From Tamarix chinensis (lineage: Eukaryota; Streptophyta; Magnoliopsida; Caryophyllales; Tamaricaceae): a stretch of 64,000 nucleotides of DNA. The stretch is from assembly GCA_030549775.1 (NCBI GenBank), contig CM060173.1:44447110-44511109 (forward strand). Direction: 5' to 3'. A model generated the notes under the pieces. It was not told the DNA's origin. It made no database searches and saw nothing but the letters and a program-made list of their open reading frames with translations. Below are positions 1 through 13,068 of this stretch, piece by piece; the stretch's first letter is position 1, and every line of letters begins with the position of its first letter. A program made the position numbers and the translations under genes.

Positions 1-2579
1 CTTTAACTCACCAAATTACCGAGTTACCCTTACTTTGTACCAATTTACCGAAATACACTTCTTCTTTATTAAATTACCACTTAATCCCTTTTACTCACAA
101 AATTACCAAGAGATCATTCCTTTATGCCAAATTACCAAAATCCATTTCTTACTTATTAATTTGCAATTTTACCTCCTTATGTTTATAAAATTACCAAGTC
201 ATCCCTTTTTATTCCAAAATTACCAAAATGCCCTTCTCATTTAATTAATTTACCAAAATACCCTCTTACTCACAAAATTACTAAGTTATCCCCTTTTCCA
301 TGTAAAATTACTAAAGTTTCCTTCTTACTTATTAAATTACCATATTACCCCTTTTATTCTTATAAATTACCATTTTTCCTTATTATGCCAAATTTACTAA
401 AATACCCTTTCCACATCAAACATTAACATCCATAGTCCATATACCTCATCTAACACTACCAACTATTATTAGTTATTATTAATACTCATTAGTAGCTACC
501 ACACATACTTATTTAGGCCACACCTTTTGCAAAAAAAAATTACTAAAATGCCCCTAGGGCTTATATTAACATTATCTATAGCCACACTAGATTATCATGT
601 CATGTATAAGCATTTAACATTATCCTTAACCATAAGCCTTCTTCCTTAACTATCATTTCTACACATAACATATAAATTAAAAATATTTTCATTTCAAGAA
701 CCAACATATGCCACAAATTATATTACACCTAACACTATACATCATGCACATAAACATATTTAAAAACCCTAATGTGCTAGTATATGTATATCCACACATT
801 TTAGTAGCGTATAATGGTAACCTTATTTCCAGCAATAATTAAACCTTACCAGTACCCAGGTTAAAGGTTTGACATTTGATTAGTAAAAATTAATACCTAA
901 AAATAATATCAAAAATTAGCATATTAGGAGTAGAAAATCAAAAGAATTATTTTTATCAAAAACTTAATTAATACATACTAATACTAACTATTTTTATAAC
1001 TCAAAATTAACTAAAACTTTGGCTCAAATGAGCTATAGGACTCATGTTGCATGAGCAACATGAGATGCATGTAAGAAGTGAAGGAGAAATAAAGGTCGAA
1101 GGGGGAGTTGGGAGGTGGGAGAAAGGAGAGGGGTTGGTTCAGTTAAAGGTTTTGGGGTTAGGTTGAGAGCTTGTGGAGGGGAGTGAGGGTGGTAGCTGGG
1201 TGCAGGGAGAGAGTAGGGGTGTAGGTGGTGGTTGGGGGTTGAAGGCTGGTGGCTCAGGGCAGCGAAGATGACAGCTGTAGGGCTAGGAAGATGGATGTAA
1301 GGATGGGAGAAGGAGAATAAGGAAGGGAAAAGAAGAGAATAAGGTAGAGGTTGTAGGAGAATTTTAATCAAGGAGAGGAAGGGGTGGTAGAGGAGGTGCC
1401 AGGGGTAGAAGGGTGGTTGTGGAGGCAACGGAAGACGGAGCATGGCGGTGCACAGTGTTGGTGCAAGGTGGAGGCCGAGAAGGGGAAAAGAAAAGGAAAT
1501 GAAGGGAAGGGTGGTTGTAGGGGCGAGTGGGGGTTATTGGGTGGTGCAAGGAGGTAGCAGGGGTGCCAATGGTGGTTGCAATGGTCAGTTAGGCTGCAAT
1601 TGTGGTGGTTGAGGGTGGCGGAGCAAAAATAGGGGAGGAGAAGGGAGAAAAGAGGGGGGTCAGCAAGGAATTGAGGGAGGTCGAAAATGGGCAGAGAAGG
1701 AGGAGATAATGAGAAGAAAAAGAGGAGGGAAAGTGGGATGGTATGGCCAGTTAGGTGGTGCAAGTTGCAGAGGTTGGGGTGCAAGGTGGCAGGGAGAAGA
1801 AAAGGAGAAAAGGGGAAAGGAAAGGGAGCGTAAGGGGTTGCGGTGAAGGGGCGTGTGTGGATAAAAATGGAAGGAAAGGAACGGGGGAGAGAGGGAGTGA
1901 GCAAGGTAGATTGGCTACCATGGCAGGTGTAGAGGGGGTTGCAAGCTATGTAGGAGGCATGACTTCAACGCAGTGGGAGAAAGAAGGAAGAAGGAAGGAG
2001 AAGGAGGGTTGGCTAGCTAGTTGGGCGAGGAAGGGAAAGAAGGCCGGCCTATGAGTGTGAGGGAGAAGGGAAAAAATAAGGGTTGGGCTGGGCCAACCAG
2101 GGAAGGAAAGGGAGAGAAAAAAATAGGCGGGCTAGATGATAATGTAGGGAGAAGGGGGAGAGAAAGAAGGAAGAGGGCCAGCAGCTCAAGGGAAAAGAAA
2201 AGAAGAAAAGGAAAAAGGAGGAAAAGAAAAAGAAAGGAAAAGGAGAAAGAAAAAGGAAAAAGGGAAAAGGGAAAATTAAAATTAAAATAATTTTTAGAAT
2301 AAGAATATTTAATTATTTATATGGATAAATTAATTTATTTAAAATTTAAGATATTAATTTAATAGGGTAATTTTAGTTAAATATGGGTTTACAAAATTAT
2401 TTAAATAAAATAAGTATGATAAAATAAAAATATATTTTTTTTAATTTATTAAATATTCATATCCATTTTTATACACCCAAAGATCCACAAAATTATTGAA
2501 TTAATTAATTTAAAAATTAAATTATCCCAAATGAGGGTTATTTATTAAATTTCATGTTTTAAAATTTTAGAGTATTACA
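1..2579 (-). mobile_element. Ty3/gypsy-type LTR, antisense, running off the left edge
   Basis: Read on the minus strand it starts TGTAATACTCTAAAATTTT at 2579, followed by an AT-rich segment and a long pyrimidine-rich tract (about 2280 down to 1080). Beyond that come AT-rich DNA and a degenerate array with a unit near 30 bases (about 420 to 1) built on TTACCAAAATGCCC. The same order of blocks is seen in the sense LTR at 34898. The open frames here are side effects of the pyrimidine tract. The LTR end lies outside the window. Confidence 0.65.
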
Positions 2580-4005
2580 AGACAACCTAGGGATGTTAAG
2601 CTTGAGAAGATTTGGCATAAGATTTAGGATGATATAGTGGAGGGTTTTTAGATTCATGAGGATGGTAGCATTCGCTATAGAGGTCATTGGTTTGTACCTT
2701 AGAGTTACGCTTATTTGAAGTGCTAGATTTTGGAGGACAATCGCTATACTTTATATTCCATTCACCCAGGAGGGAATAAATTGTATAAGGACCTCAAAAG
2801 GATCTATTTGTGGCCTTGTATGAAGGGAGAGGTAGAAGAGTTTGTATCAATGTGTTTGACTTATCAGAAGGTTAATATTGAGCATAAGAGAACTACAAGG
2901 TTGGTTCAGCCTTTACATGTTCAGAGGTGGAAGTGAGACTCCATCTCAATGGATTTTGTGAGTAGGCTACGAAGGAATCATAGCGATTGTAATATGATTT
3001 AGGTTATTGTCAATAGGTTGAATAATTCTACTATATTTGTGCTAATGAAGTCGACTTGGAGTATGTCCGATGCATATTTGAGGTTTGTGGTGAGTAAGCA
3101 TATTACCCCTACCAACATAGTCTCCGATCAGGATTCAAGATTCCTTTCATACTTTTGGAGGAAGTTGTAGGAGGCTATGTGTGTGAGATTGAGGATGAGT
3201 ACTACCTTTCATCTAGCTATAGACGGATAGATTGCAAGGATGATTTAGACTCTAGAGGATATGCTTTGAGTTTATGTTTTTGATTTCCGAGGAATTTTGG
3301 AAGATCATGTTCATTTGGTTGAGTTCTCGTAGAACAACAGTTATCATACTAGTATAAGGATGACACGTTTTGAGGATTTTTATGGACCTAAATACCAAAT
3401 ACCTTTGTGTTGGAGTGAAATTAGTGAAATTATTGTACTTGGATCAAAGTTAAGGAGACGACATAACATGTTTGGTTGATTCAGGGTAGGATGAGAGCAG
3501 CTCAGAGTCATTAGAAGAGCTACGCAGATCAGAGACGTCGTAGTGATGGTTTTGAACTGAGGGATAGAGTTCTGTTGAGGGTTTCACCTACTAAGGGAGT
3601 ATAGAGATTCGATCGAAAGGGTAAGCTAAGCCCAAGTTATATTGGTCCATATGAGGTTCTTAATAGGGTTGGTGAGGTTGCATACCACCTAGTGCTTCCA
3701 CCAGAGTTGGCTTGAGTTCACAACTTCTTCCACATTTCTTAGCTAAGGAAGTACGTTGCAAATTTGTTGCACGTGATCATACCAAATGAGATCACGCTTG
3801 ATGATTTGTTGTCCTACTAGGAGAGGTCTTTGAGGAAACTCGACACCAAGATTTGACAAACCTAAATGAGTTTAGTTTCGCTTGTGAAGATTCTTTGGAA
3901 TCATCATGGAACAGAAAAAGCAACTTAGAAGATCAATAAGGATATGTATGAGGTGTATCCCAAGATTTTTAGCTCAGGTGTGTTAGATTTTTGGTTTATA
4001 TCTCT
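2580..4005 (+). pseudogene. Decayed Ty3/gypsy pol: integrase and C-terminal region
   Basis: Translation with stops and frameshifts ignored follows a plant gypsy integrase closely. It shows a zinc-binding region (SIHPGGNKLYKDL, then FVSMCLTYQ), the catalytic core (SMDFV and IVSDQDSRF, followed by a FHLAIDG block), then LEDML, NNSYHTSI and YIGPYEVL. The C-terminal end resembles the VKILW-NH-EATWE-YP-LF chromodomain-like segment. The first zinc-binding His and one Cys are lost, and the catalytic Glu is replaced by Ala. At least eight in-frame stops are present. Upstream gag, protease, RT and RNase H are absent because the antisense LTR abuts at 2579. It is the 3' internal end of the element whose 3' LTR starts at 4147, probably a chromovirus. 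Confidence 0.8.
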
Positions 4006-4127
4006 TTTAAGGGGGTAGTCCCGGTAGTATAGCAATAACTCCAATGGATTTGACTACCAAAATTGCTTCCTTACATCCTTTTTCTTTTCTTCCCTAACTT
4101 ATATTAGTTCACTTCCGTGACGAAGTC

Positions 4128-4146
4128 TATTTTAAAGGGGTAGTGA
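4128..4146 (+). other. Polypurine tract before the 3' LTR
   Basis: TATTTTAAAGGGGTAG followed by TGA lies directly before TGTAATACCC, the expected site for plus-strand priming in reverse transcription. The antisense element at the right has the matching TTTTAAGGGATATTGA. Confidence 0.6.
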
Positions 4147-7100
4147 TGTAATACCCTAAAATTTTGCTTAGCCTAATCTCTCAATATTAATACCTTAATT
4201 TGATTCTAATCTCTAAAAATCTTATTTTTAGACTTAATCTAATTTTTTAATATCAAAACTTTAACCGAATCTGAAACCTTGACTTAAATAAATTATATTT
4301 TTTAAACCAAACTCAGACCTACAAAAGTTTCCACCAATCCTAACTTTTTTTTGGCTAATCTAAAACCACCTAAACTAATCCGTAAATCTTTTTTCTCTAT
4401 TTTCCTTTTCTTTCTCATTTTATTTTCTTTCTTCTCTTTCTCCCATCAACCTTAGCTATAATATTGGTTTTTGATGCAACATGCATATGCAACTTGCCTT
4501 CCCTTTTCGACTTGCATCCATCACCCATCATCTTTCTACATATATCCATCACCCATCACCCTACTTCCTTTCTTCTTCTTCTTCTTGCTCTTCTTCTTCT
4601 TCTCTTATCCCTGCCGATCTGCACCACCACATGCATATCTTGCCACTCTTCTTCTTCTTAATATACACTCACAACCATTCCCATCACCTGCCATTTTTCC
4701 CAACACTCAACCATCATTTCCCTACACCACCCCTCATGCCCGACCTACACCATCACTTGTCGCACTCCTCCCATACTTTTTCTTTCTTCCCTGATTCACA
4801 CCACACACGCACACATGTATACATATATATAAACACTACACAATATCCTTCTCCCTCATTTGTTTATGCCATTTCCTATCCAAACTTGTCCAAAATGCCC
4901 TGCACAAGCCTCCTCTTCCTTCTTTTTTCTTCTCCCTTATCCTCCTATTCATGCCCTATTTTTTCTTGAGCACCACCAATTCCACCACCAACACCACCGT
5001 GCACCACCGTATGCTTCCCATTAACCTGTGGACCGACCACCAAGGTCACCCTAACCTTCCCTAGCACCATCTCCAACCATCGCCACCGACTACTGCCTCT
5101 TTTCCCTTCTTCTTTTTCTCACCCATCACATTTTTAAGGAACGAATGATCAAGAAAAACTAAAATTTCCTATCGTACGCCTGTGCAACCTAGAACAGCCT
5201 TCCTATGCACCCTCACATGCCCACGGACAACCTAAACGCCGGCCCATGAGCACCAGTTTGACTTGTGAACTATTTATCTAGTTATCAAACATGGCCATGC
5301 CACTTTGCACCACTTGGCCATGCATAATCCTTCCTCTTAGCCTGAGTGTGAACCGCTTGCAAAATAATTGTGTAGCCCCCCAATTTCGCCTGTGCACCCC
5401 TATTTTCACCCCCAAACCTTGTCCAAACACCACCAAATGTTTACTATAGTTCCACTACACATTCCACTACACAATCACACATCTCAAGCTTCCATTTGAA
5501 TACGTTTATTTCCATTTTTACCCTCTTTACCTTAATTTCTCCTTCGTTTATACTCTTCAAGCCTAACCATGGTTTTATTCTTTAGTAGGTGGTATTCTAG
5601 TAGCCTCAGAGGAGAAAGTTTAGGATTTACGTGCTTAGAGTTCAGTGCCCTAGTTGGTAAGGATACTATTCGATATTTAGGGTTTTCGTATTATTTGCTT
5701 GCATGGTTATGTGTTCTTTTCATGATATCTTTGTTGTATGATTTAATATATGTTGATCATGATATATTGTGATAATACTAGTATTATGTTGGGAGAAAGT
5801 GATAATGGGTAATAGTTATGGTTTTCTTATGATAATGGCATAATTGTGGGAATACATTTTGTGGTATGAAATATGGACTAAATGAGCTTGATAAATGAAA
5901 ATAAGTATATTTATGAGGTATGATGATGATTGGTGGATTTGAAAAAAAAAATGTGTGTGGAAGGTACAAGATTTTATAAAATAAAGGATATTGTTTGTCC
6001 TTAGGGGTATTTTGGTCATTGTGATAATAAGAAAATTGTGGCAATTTATGTGTGAAGTGGATTAAAATATAATAATGGTATCTTAAGAAATACTTGAAAG
6101 TATTATTGTTTGTTTTAGGGTCCTTCAATGAATTAATGATTAATTAGGGCATAATATCTTATAACGTTAATATCATTATTCCATATGTAAGATTTAAAGG
6201 TTATTTAGATTTTAAATACGTTAATAATGATTGACCTTATAAAGTTATTTATTGGAAATGGTAATCACGTGAATTCCATGCGAGGTATTGTGGCTAATAT
6301 GTTGATTTAGGATTTTTGGAGATTTCTGTGAGTAATATCTTAGAATAATATTATCAATGTATGTATATGACATAGTAGCTAGACTGTGCATTATGGGTAT
6401 GATAATAATGATGATATTCGAGATTGACATATTTGTAAATGATGGAGGAATAATTTATATGGGAGAATGAATGCTAAGGGGTATGTAATTAGGGTTTGAA
6501 GAGAGTTGAAGACCTTGACCTGCATTATGTGTTTATCTATTTTAATGTATTTGATGCCTGTGAAACAATCTTGAATAGGATACTAATCACCTAAAGGAAA
6601 AGAGCACATGTGTAGGGCCAACGTAATCTATTTTCACATGTATATATGTATGTGTGTGTGTGTGTGTCCCGTTACATTGGGGAGAATAGTGGCTCAAGAG
6701 TGTGTTGGCTCAAGGAGATGATATTTTTAATCTCCGTTTCACAAGAAGAAATAGTGGTATCAGAGTTTTGAGCCCCAAGAAGGTGTTTCAATTCGTTCCA
6801 CAGGATTAAAAATAGTGGCCCCTACTCATCGTGAAATAAAAATATAACATTATAACATATGGAAAAGATACTAATGATTTAAAGTGGAAGAATACTTGAG
6901 TCAAGGCCAATATTTTTTTTAATATATATATATATCACATTTCGTTGGGGAGAATAGTGGCTCGAGAGCATTCTGCCCTGAGAAAGTGATGTTTTGAGAT
7001 CCATTCCACTGAATAATCATAGTAGCTCAAGTATGTTGTCTCTAAGAAGGTGCTTCAAACCGTTCCACTGATTTAAGAATAGTGGGGTTTCAACACTCAA

Positions 7101-7709
7101 CGTATATAAAAGAATGAAAATGGATTATATCTAATAAAATACATGGATCATTTTTATCTTATAAGGTATTTCAATTATTTGCTTGTATACTTATTATCTG
7201 TTGTGAAAGCATGTGCTATTTATATACTTGTTTTGATAGTATTGTATCCTTACTCAGTACATAGCGTATCGACCACCCGTTTGATGGGTGCTGCTCATTC
7301 CTATGAGTAGGAGACCTTAATTCTTATGTGCAGGTCTTAGAAGATCTGCCAGATGATTATATTCCCTATGATGTCTTATGGGGGGTGAGTGACTTCATCT
7401 TTTGAGGGGTTGGTTGAAAATTAATATTATCTAGTAGATGTATTTAACCGAATACCTTTTTGGACTCTTGATCCATGGTATTTCCTTCTTTTGTATTTTT
7501 TGTATTGTAACTGATAATCAAGTTCCAAACTCATTAGAGTATTATAAATGTTTCTTTCATTTCTAATTTTCTTATACTACTATAAATGTTTTAGCCTTGT
7601 GATTAATAAGACCAGACTTATATCAATTACGATGTTAACCCCCAATATTTTACTTATAAGTTTTTGCTGTAAAATAAATTTTTTTAGTAGAAAAAATCAG
7701 GGTGTTATA
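4147..7709 (+). mobile_element. 3' LTR of a sense Ty3/gypsy element, 3.56 kb
   Basis: Starts TGTAATACCCTAAAATTTT and ends CAGGGTGTTATA, the inverted-complementary ends of this LTR group with one C-to-T change at the end. In order it holds an AT-rich head, a pyrimidine-rich tract (about 4390-5560), an AT-rich middle, repeats of GGGAGAATAGTGGCTC (about 6675-7085), then the TTACTCAGTA to GTGCAGG module (7249-7336). A trinucleotide CTT run lies near 4573-4603. The LTR ends directly against the first unit of the satellite array, so the element inserted into that array. Confidence 0.75.
6658..7090 (+). repeat. AATAGTGG-type LTR module, imperfect direct repeats
   Basis: Several units carrying AGAATAGTGGCTC or AATAGTGG, each followed after a few tens of bases by a CCGTTCCAC-like or TCCATTCCACTG-like segment. 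The same module occurs in the LTRs at 9700-10030, 32085-32510, 45050-45350 and 59490-59880. Function unknown. Confidence 0.6.
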
Positions 7710-9344
7710 GTATGTGTCCACATTGCCATTTTTTTTCCTTGTTCGGTAATTTGAATATACAAATAATATTTAGATGTTCTATTAATTTAAATTCAACCTA
7801 GTAAAAATAAAAATGGATTAAGTTGATAAGCATATCATTAGCAATAATTACTGGTGATATCTTGTGTGTTTGACACTATAAATATAATTACAAAATTAGA
7901 TCAGCAAAAGTTTGTTAAAAATATAAAATTAATGCAATTAAACTTAATGAATGCCATTATTAACGAAAACCAAAGATAGAACTTTTGTATTTTAGGTAGT
8001 GAACACAGTTTTCCTCAAGTATTTTTAAGGTATTTATAAACCTAGTTAGCTTCTGTATGGAGATTAAAAATATGTATTGATGATGCTTCATATTTGTTTC
8101 CATAAGAAGGCTTTTCATAAACCCTTATAAACCTAACCTTCAAGCCCATGTACTCTTTGAGGGGTATTTGTGTCCACATTGCCATTTTTTTTCTCGTTTG
8201 GTAATTTGAGAACATAAATAATATTTAGAATTTATGCTAACTTAAATTTGACATAGTAAAAATAAAATGGAATAAATTGATAGGAGTACCAATACCAATA
8301 ATTACAGGAGATATCATGATTATTTGACACTAGAAATATGATTAAGAAATTATATCAATGAAAGTTTGTCAAAAATATAAAATTCATGCACTAAAACTTG
8401 AATGAATTCCATTACCAATGAAAACCAAAGATATAATATTTGTATTTTGGGTAGTGACATGGTTATCCTCAAGCAAATTTGAGGTATTTATAAACCTAGT
8501 TAGATTTTGTATGGGGTTTAAAAATATGCTATTATGAGGCTTCATTTTTGTTTCAATAAGAAGGCTTTTCATAAGCCCCTATAAATCTAACCTTCGAAGG
8601 CCATTTACTCCTTGAGGGATGTATGTGTCCACATTGCCATTTTTTTTCATGTTCGGTAATTTGACAGTACAAATAATATTTAGAATTTGTGTTAATTTAA
8701 AATTGACATAGTAAAACTAAAAATGGAATGAATTGCTAAGAGTACCATTACCAATAATTACTGGTGATATCTTATTTGTTTGACACTTCAAATATGATTC
8801 TAAAATTAGATCAACGAAAGTTTTTCAAAAATATAAAATTAATGCAATTAAACTTGAATGACTGCCATCATCGATGATAACCAAAGATATTTGTATTTAA
8901 GGCAGTGAACACGGTTGTTTTGAAGCAGTTATGAGGTATTTATAAACTAAGTTAGCTTTTGTATGGGGATTAAAAGTTTGTATTTATGATGCTTCATTTT
9001 TTTTTGTTTGGCATAAGAAGGCTTTTCATAAACCCCTATAAAACTAACCTTCAAAGCCCATGTACTCTTTGAGCGATGTATGTGTCCACATTGCCATTTG
9101 TTTTTCATGTTTGGTAATTTGAGAATACAAAAATATTTAGAAGTTATGTTAATTTAAATTTGACATGGTAAAAATAAATATGGAATAAAATGATAAGAGT
9201 ACCATTACTAATAATTACTAGAGATATCTCAGTTGTTTTACACTGCAAATATGATTTCAAATTAGATCAACAAAATTTTGTCAAAAATATAAAATTAATG
9301 CACTTAAAATTGAATGTCTTCCATTACTAATGACAACCAAATAT
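7710..9344. repeat. Satellite-like tandem array, period about 456 bp, left block
   Basis: The marker CCACATTGCC recurs at 7718, 8174, 8629 and 9086, spacings of 456, 455 and 457. Each unit contains in order GGTAATTTGA, ATAATTACTGGTGATATC, AAAATATAAAATTAATGCA, a GTATTTATAAAC segment and AAGAAGGCTTTTCATAAAC. About 3.6 units are present. The left end is cut by the gypsy LTR and the right end by the antisense LTR near 9345. Confidence 0.85.
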
Positions 9345-12300
9345 AAGATAAAACTGGAAAAAAGAAGACTACGGATGACACTTGCTATTGGCCCCCATGC
9401 CAAGTCCAAGAGGCCTCACTCAGCTCTGCCCAACGCATCGAATGTGTCACAGGCATCGAACATAGCATCTTCTACTTGCACCAACTCAAAAGGGACCTCT
9501 GCTCATGGGCATGAGTAGAACCTATGAAATGGGTGATCACTATGATACGTACTGAGTTAAGTAACCATATAAATAAGGCCATGCAAGTACAAATAGACAA
9601 GTAAGGTATACAATGCTTAATTTAGGTTCATAACATCATTCTAGACATAAACCATTATTTCTGTCTTACACATTTCCCATATTATTTTTACGTGAGTATG
9701 GGGACCTCACTATTATAGATGGTGGACTAAAAAACACTCCATAGGACAAAATGCACCTGACCACTATTATAGTTGGTGGATCAAAAATTACCCTCACTGG
9801 CTCCGACTCACGTGGTGTTCCACTATAAGTAGTTAGTATCTTTTCTTGATTTAGTTCCATATAAGGTTTGGTTTATCAAGCTAGGGACCCCCACTATTAT
9901 AGTCGGTGGACCAAAAAAACACTCCACGGGGTAAAACGCATCTAACCACTATTATAGCTGGTAGACCGGATATCACTTTGCAAAGAAAAACACACCTGAC
10001 CACTATTATAGCCAGTGGACAGAAAATTACCCTCACTGGGCCCAGCTTGATAATCTTTCACTTTAAGTGCTTAGTGTTTTACCCATATATTATTCCACAC
10101 ACAATCCAGACTAGACATACATGACTCACTGGACATCCTATTCTCACCCCTTGTCCCAGTTCTCCTGGGAAGCCATGTCCCATATCTTGGGACCTATACA
10201 CACCCTAGGATTCCAAGACTTCTTCCTCACCTTTTTCCATTCACTATAAGAAACCAAAAATCTTCTACACGTGGATCAAGGCCCACTCCCCATAACTTCG
10301 TTTGGACTCACCATCACCCTCTAGAGTTTCCCTCAGAAACCCTAATTTGGCCTATGTGGCCTCACTTCTCCCTATTCTACACTGCCTATGTTCCTATTTG
10401 CTACCCAAAACTACCACTCCACTCAAACCACACCCAACCTCACAACTTCACTACCCATCTTCCACACATGACCATGAAAGCCCTAGTTTATTCCCCAAAC
10501 CCTAGTACTTCTCATTTCTTTTATATCATCCCCTCATCACCCAAACACCTTTCCACTTGACTCACTTCCCCTACATGTGACACCTTTCCATTCTGCTTAC
10601 CCCACACTCTAACAATTTCCATTAGTTTTCCCTTCCTCGCACACTTCTCCCACTTAGGGTTTCCTCCCAAACCCTAGCCAAGTCCCTCGTACACCCTTAT
10701 ACCAACCCATGTACTTTTCTTCACATATGGACTCCAATCACCCCAACAACTCTTCCCTCATCTTACTTACCCCTTAACCCACCTTTTCCTATGTAAAGGT
10801 CATCTCCATGCAAAGACTAACCATCCTATGCAAGCCTTAAACTCCCCATGCATATTTTAGTCCATCCTCTTAACTTTTTCACATTATTCCTTTATTTGTC
10901 CACCCATAAGTCATGAGATCTGTAGGTCATTCTTACTACCCTCTAGTCAACTCACTTCCCTTACTCCTTTTATCTTCTCACAACTACATCACACTACTTA
11001 AAACCTCCTATCATACGTGTCATAAAGGGTAATATTACATAAGCACAATACAGGTACAAGTCACATTACCATATTACACATTCCATAAAAATATATACAA
11101 CTTACCTTAGCTCTATGCTTAGCAAGCTGCACTACAAGGGCATAATCCATATCCATATAAAGTACACACATAGAACCAACACATATAAACACATGATACA
11201 CATTATTAGATCTTAACCATATCCTTACCTAAAACAACACGGGGCTTGGAGCACGCTTCTTATGCCTCCTTAGAGGTCGGACTTAGTTCACCTATAAGAG
11301 GGAAACAATAGGGTTAACTTCCCTATTATTAATTTCATTATTTCCTAGTTTACCTTTAGTAAGAACTAGTATTAGTGGTATTAATAATAATAATATTTTT
11401 AGTAGTAATAATAAGGGTATTATCCTTAAAGTGGTTAACAATACTATTAGTGGTAATATTGGCCAAAATAGGGTTAGGTAGTCATAATAGTCATGGCAGA
11501 ACATTAATAACAATATCAGTAATAATAATGATAATAACTTTAATAATAATAGTAATAATAATAAGGCTAAAATAATAATTATACCAAAATAATTCATATT
11601 TAAGTAATATCAAGCGTTAGGGCACAACCTAAGTGAAGGTGGTAGCTAGGTGCCGACGATAGTGGCGGTGGTTTTGGGAAAGGTTGGTCTTTTGGGGCTG
11701 GAAGAGAGAGAGGGAGGTAGTGGTTGTGAGATGGTGGAATCTCTAGATTGAGAGGGTTGCAGTGGTGGCGCAGGTGGTGGTGGTTGTTGTGACTGAGAGT
11801 GGTGGAGAAGGAGGGAGGAGGAAGGAGAGGGAGAAAGGAAAAATGAAAGGTAGGGGAAGGTAGGGGAGGTTCTGTTAGGTTGAGTGGGTGGAAAGGGAGG
11901 TGTTGATTGTGGAAAAGGAGGCGGAGCACGACGGTGAGAGGGGCGGCGATGGGGTATAAAGAACAGCTTGAGCTGCCCAATTTGCACGATTGGGGTGGGT
12001 TGTGTACGGGGATTTAAGGGCAGTAAGTGGCTTGGTTTTGTGGAGGGTGATGCAGGAAAGGGGTTCGGTGGTGTTTCGGGCAGTGGCGTTGCACAACAGT
12101 AGTGTCTAAAGGTGTGGCAGCAAGAAGGGTCAGGTTTTTATAGGTAAAGGAAAGGAGGGTAAATAGGGGATGATAAGGGGTATTTATAGGTCGAGGGAGG
12201 GAGAAGAGGATAAAGGGGGAAGAGGACAAGGGGGTAGGAGTGGAAGGAGCTCGCCGACCAGCAGCGGTAGGCTAGTAAGAGCCTGCGAAGGTGCAAGGTG

Positions 12301-13068
12301 CAGGCGGCATATTGGGGAAAAAGGAAGGGGCATAGGGAGGTAGGTACAGGGTGGTTTTGGCTTGAATTGGAAAGGAAAGGGATGGGGGAGAGAGGAGGGA
12401 GTAGGTCGGGGCATACAATGGCAGGGGGAGGGAGGACAGTGGCAGGTTGTAGGCGTGATTTGCATCATGAGGGAGGGAGAAGGGAGGAGAAAGAAGAAGA
12501 AGAAGCTGGGCTGGGTGGTCGGGGGAAAAGAAAAGAAAGAAAGGAGAGGGAGAATTGGGCGAGCGAAGGAGAAAAAAAGAAAGGAGAGGCGGGCTAGGCT
12601 CAGCGTAGGGGAAAGAAGAGAGGAGAGGGGAGGTTGGGCCGCATAGGTGAGGCCCACCTGGGGGAGAGGAAGAGAAAAAGAAAAGGAGAAAAGGAAGAAA
12701 GAAAAAGGAAAAAGGAAGAAAAGGGAAAAGGGAAAAAAAGGAAAAAAAAAGGAAAAAAAAGGAAAATAGGGTAGTTGAGGTATTTACGGTATTTTTGGTA
12801 TTTTTGAAATATTTGGAAATAACATAATTGGTAAAAATAAATAATTAAAAATCCTTTTTATATTAATTTAAAAAATTTTGGGCAATTCTTCCTAATTTTA
12901 TTTTGGTTAGCAAATTACTCTAATCTTCCCTAATTAATCCTATGTTATTTCCCTCTTTTTTGTCTTAATTACTCCCATTAATTTATTTAAAATATTATAT
13001 TTAATTAATCTCACAAATAAATCTCTGTTTTATTATAATTTTCTAAATTAGGGTTTTGGGGTATAACA
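9345..13068 (-). mobile_element. Antisense Ty3/gypsy LTR, end truncated
   Basis: On the minus strand it starts TGTTATACCCCAAAACCC at 13068, followed by an AT-rich head and a pyrimidine-rich tract (about 12770 down to 11630). AT-rich DNA follows, then repeated CCACTATTATAG units (complement of the AATAGTGG module, 10010-9690), then the module near 9420-9560. The last few hundred bases expected of the LTR end are missing and it joins satellite sequence near 9345. No flanking pol is present. The long open frames inside are compositional. Confidence 0.65.
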
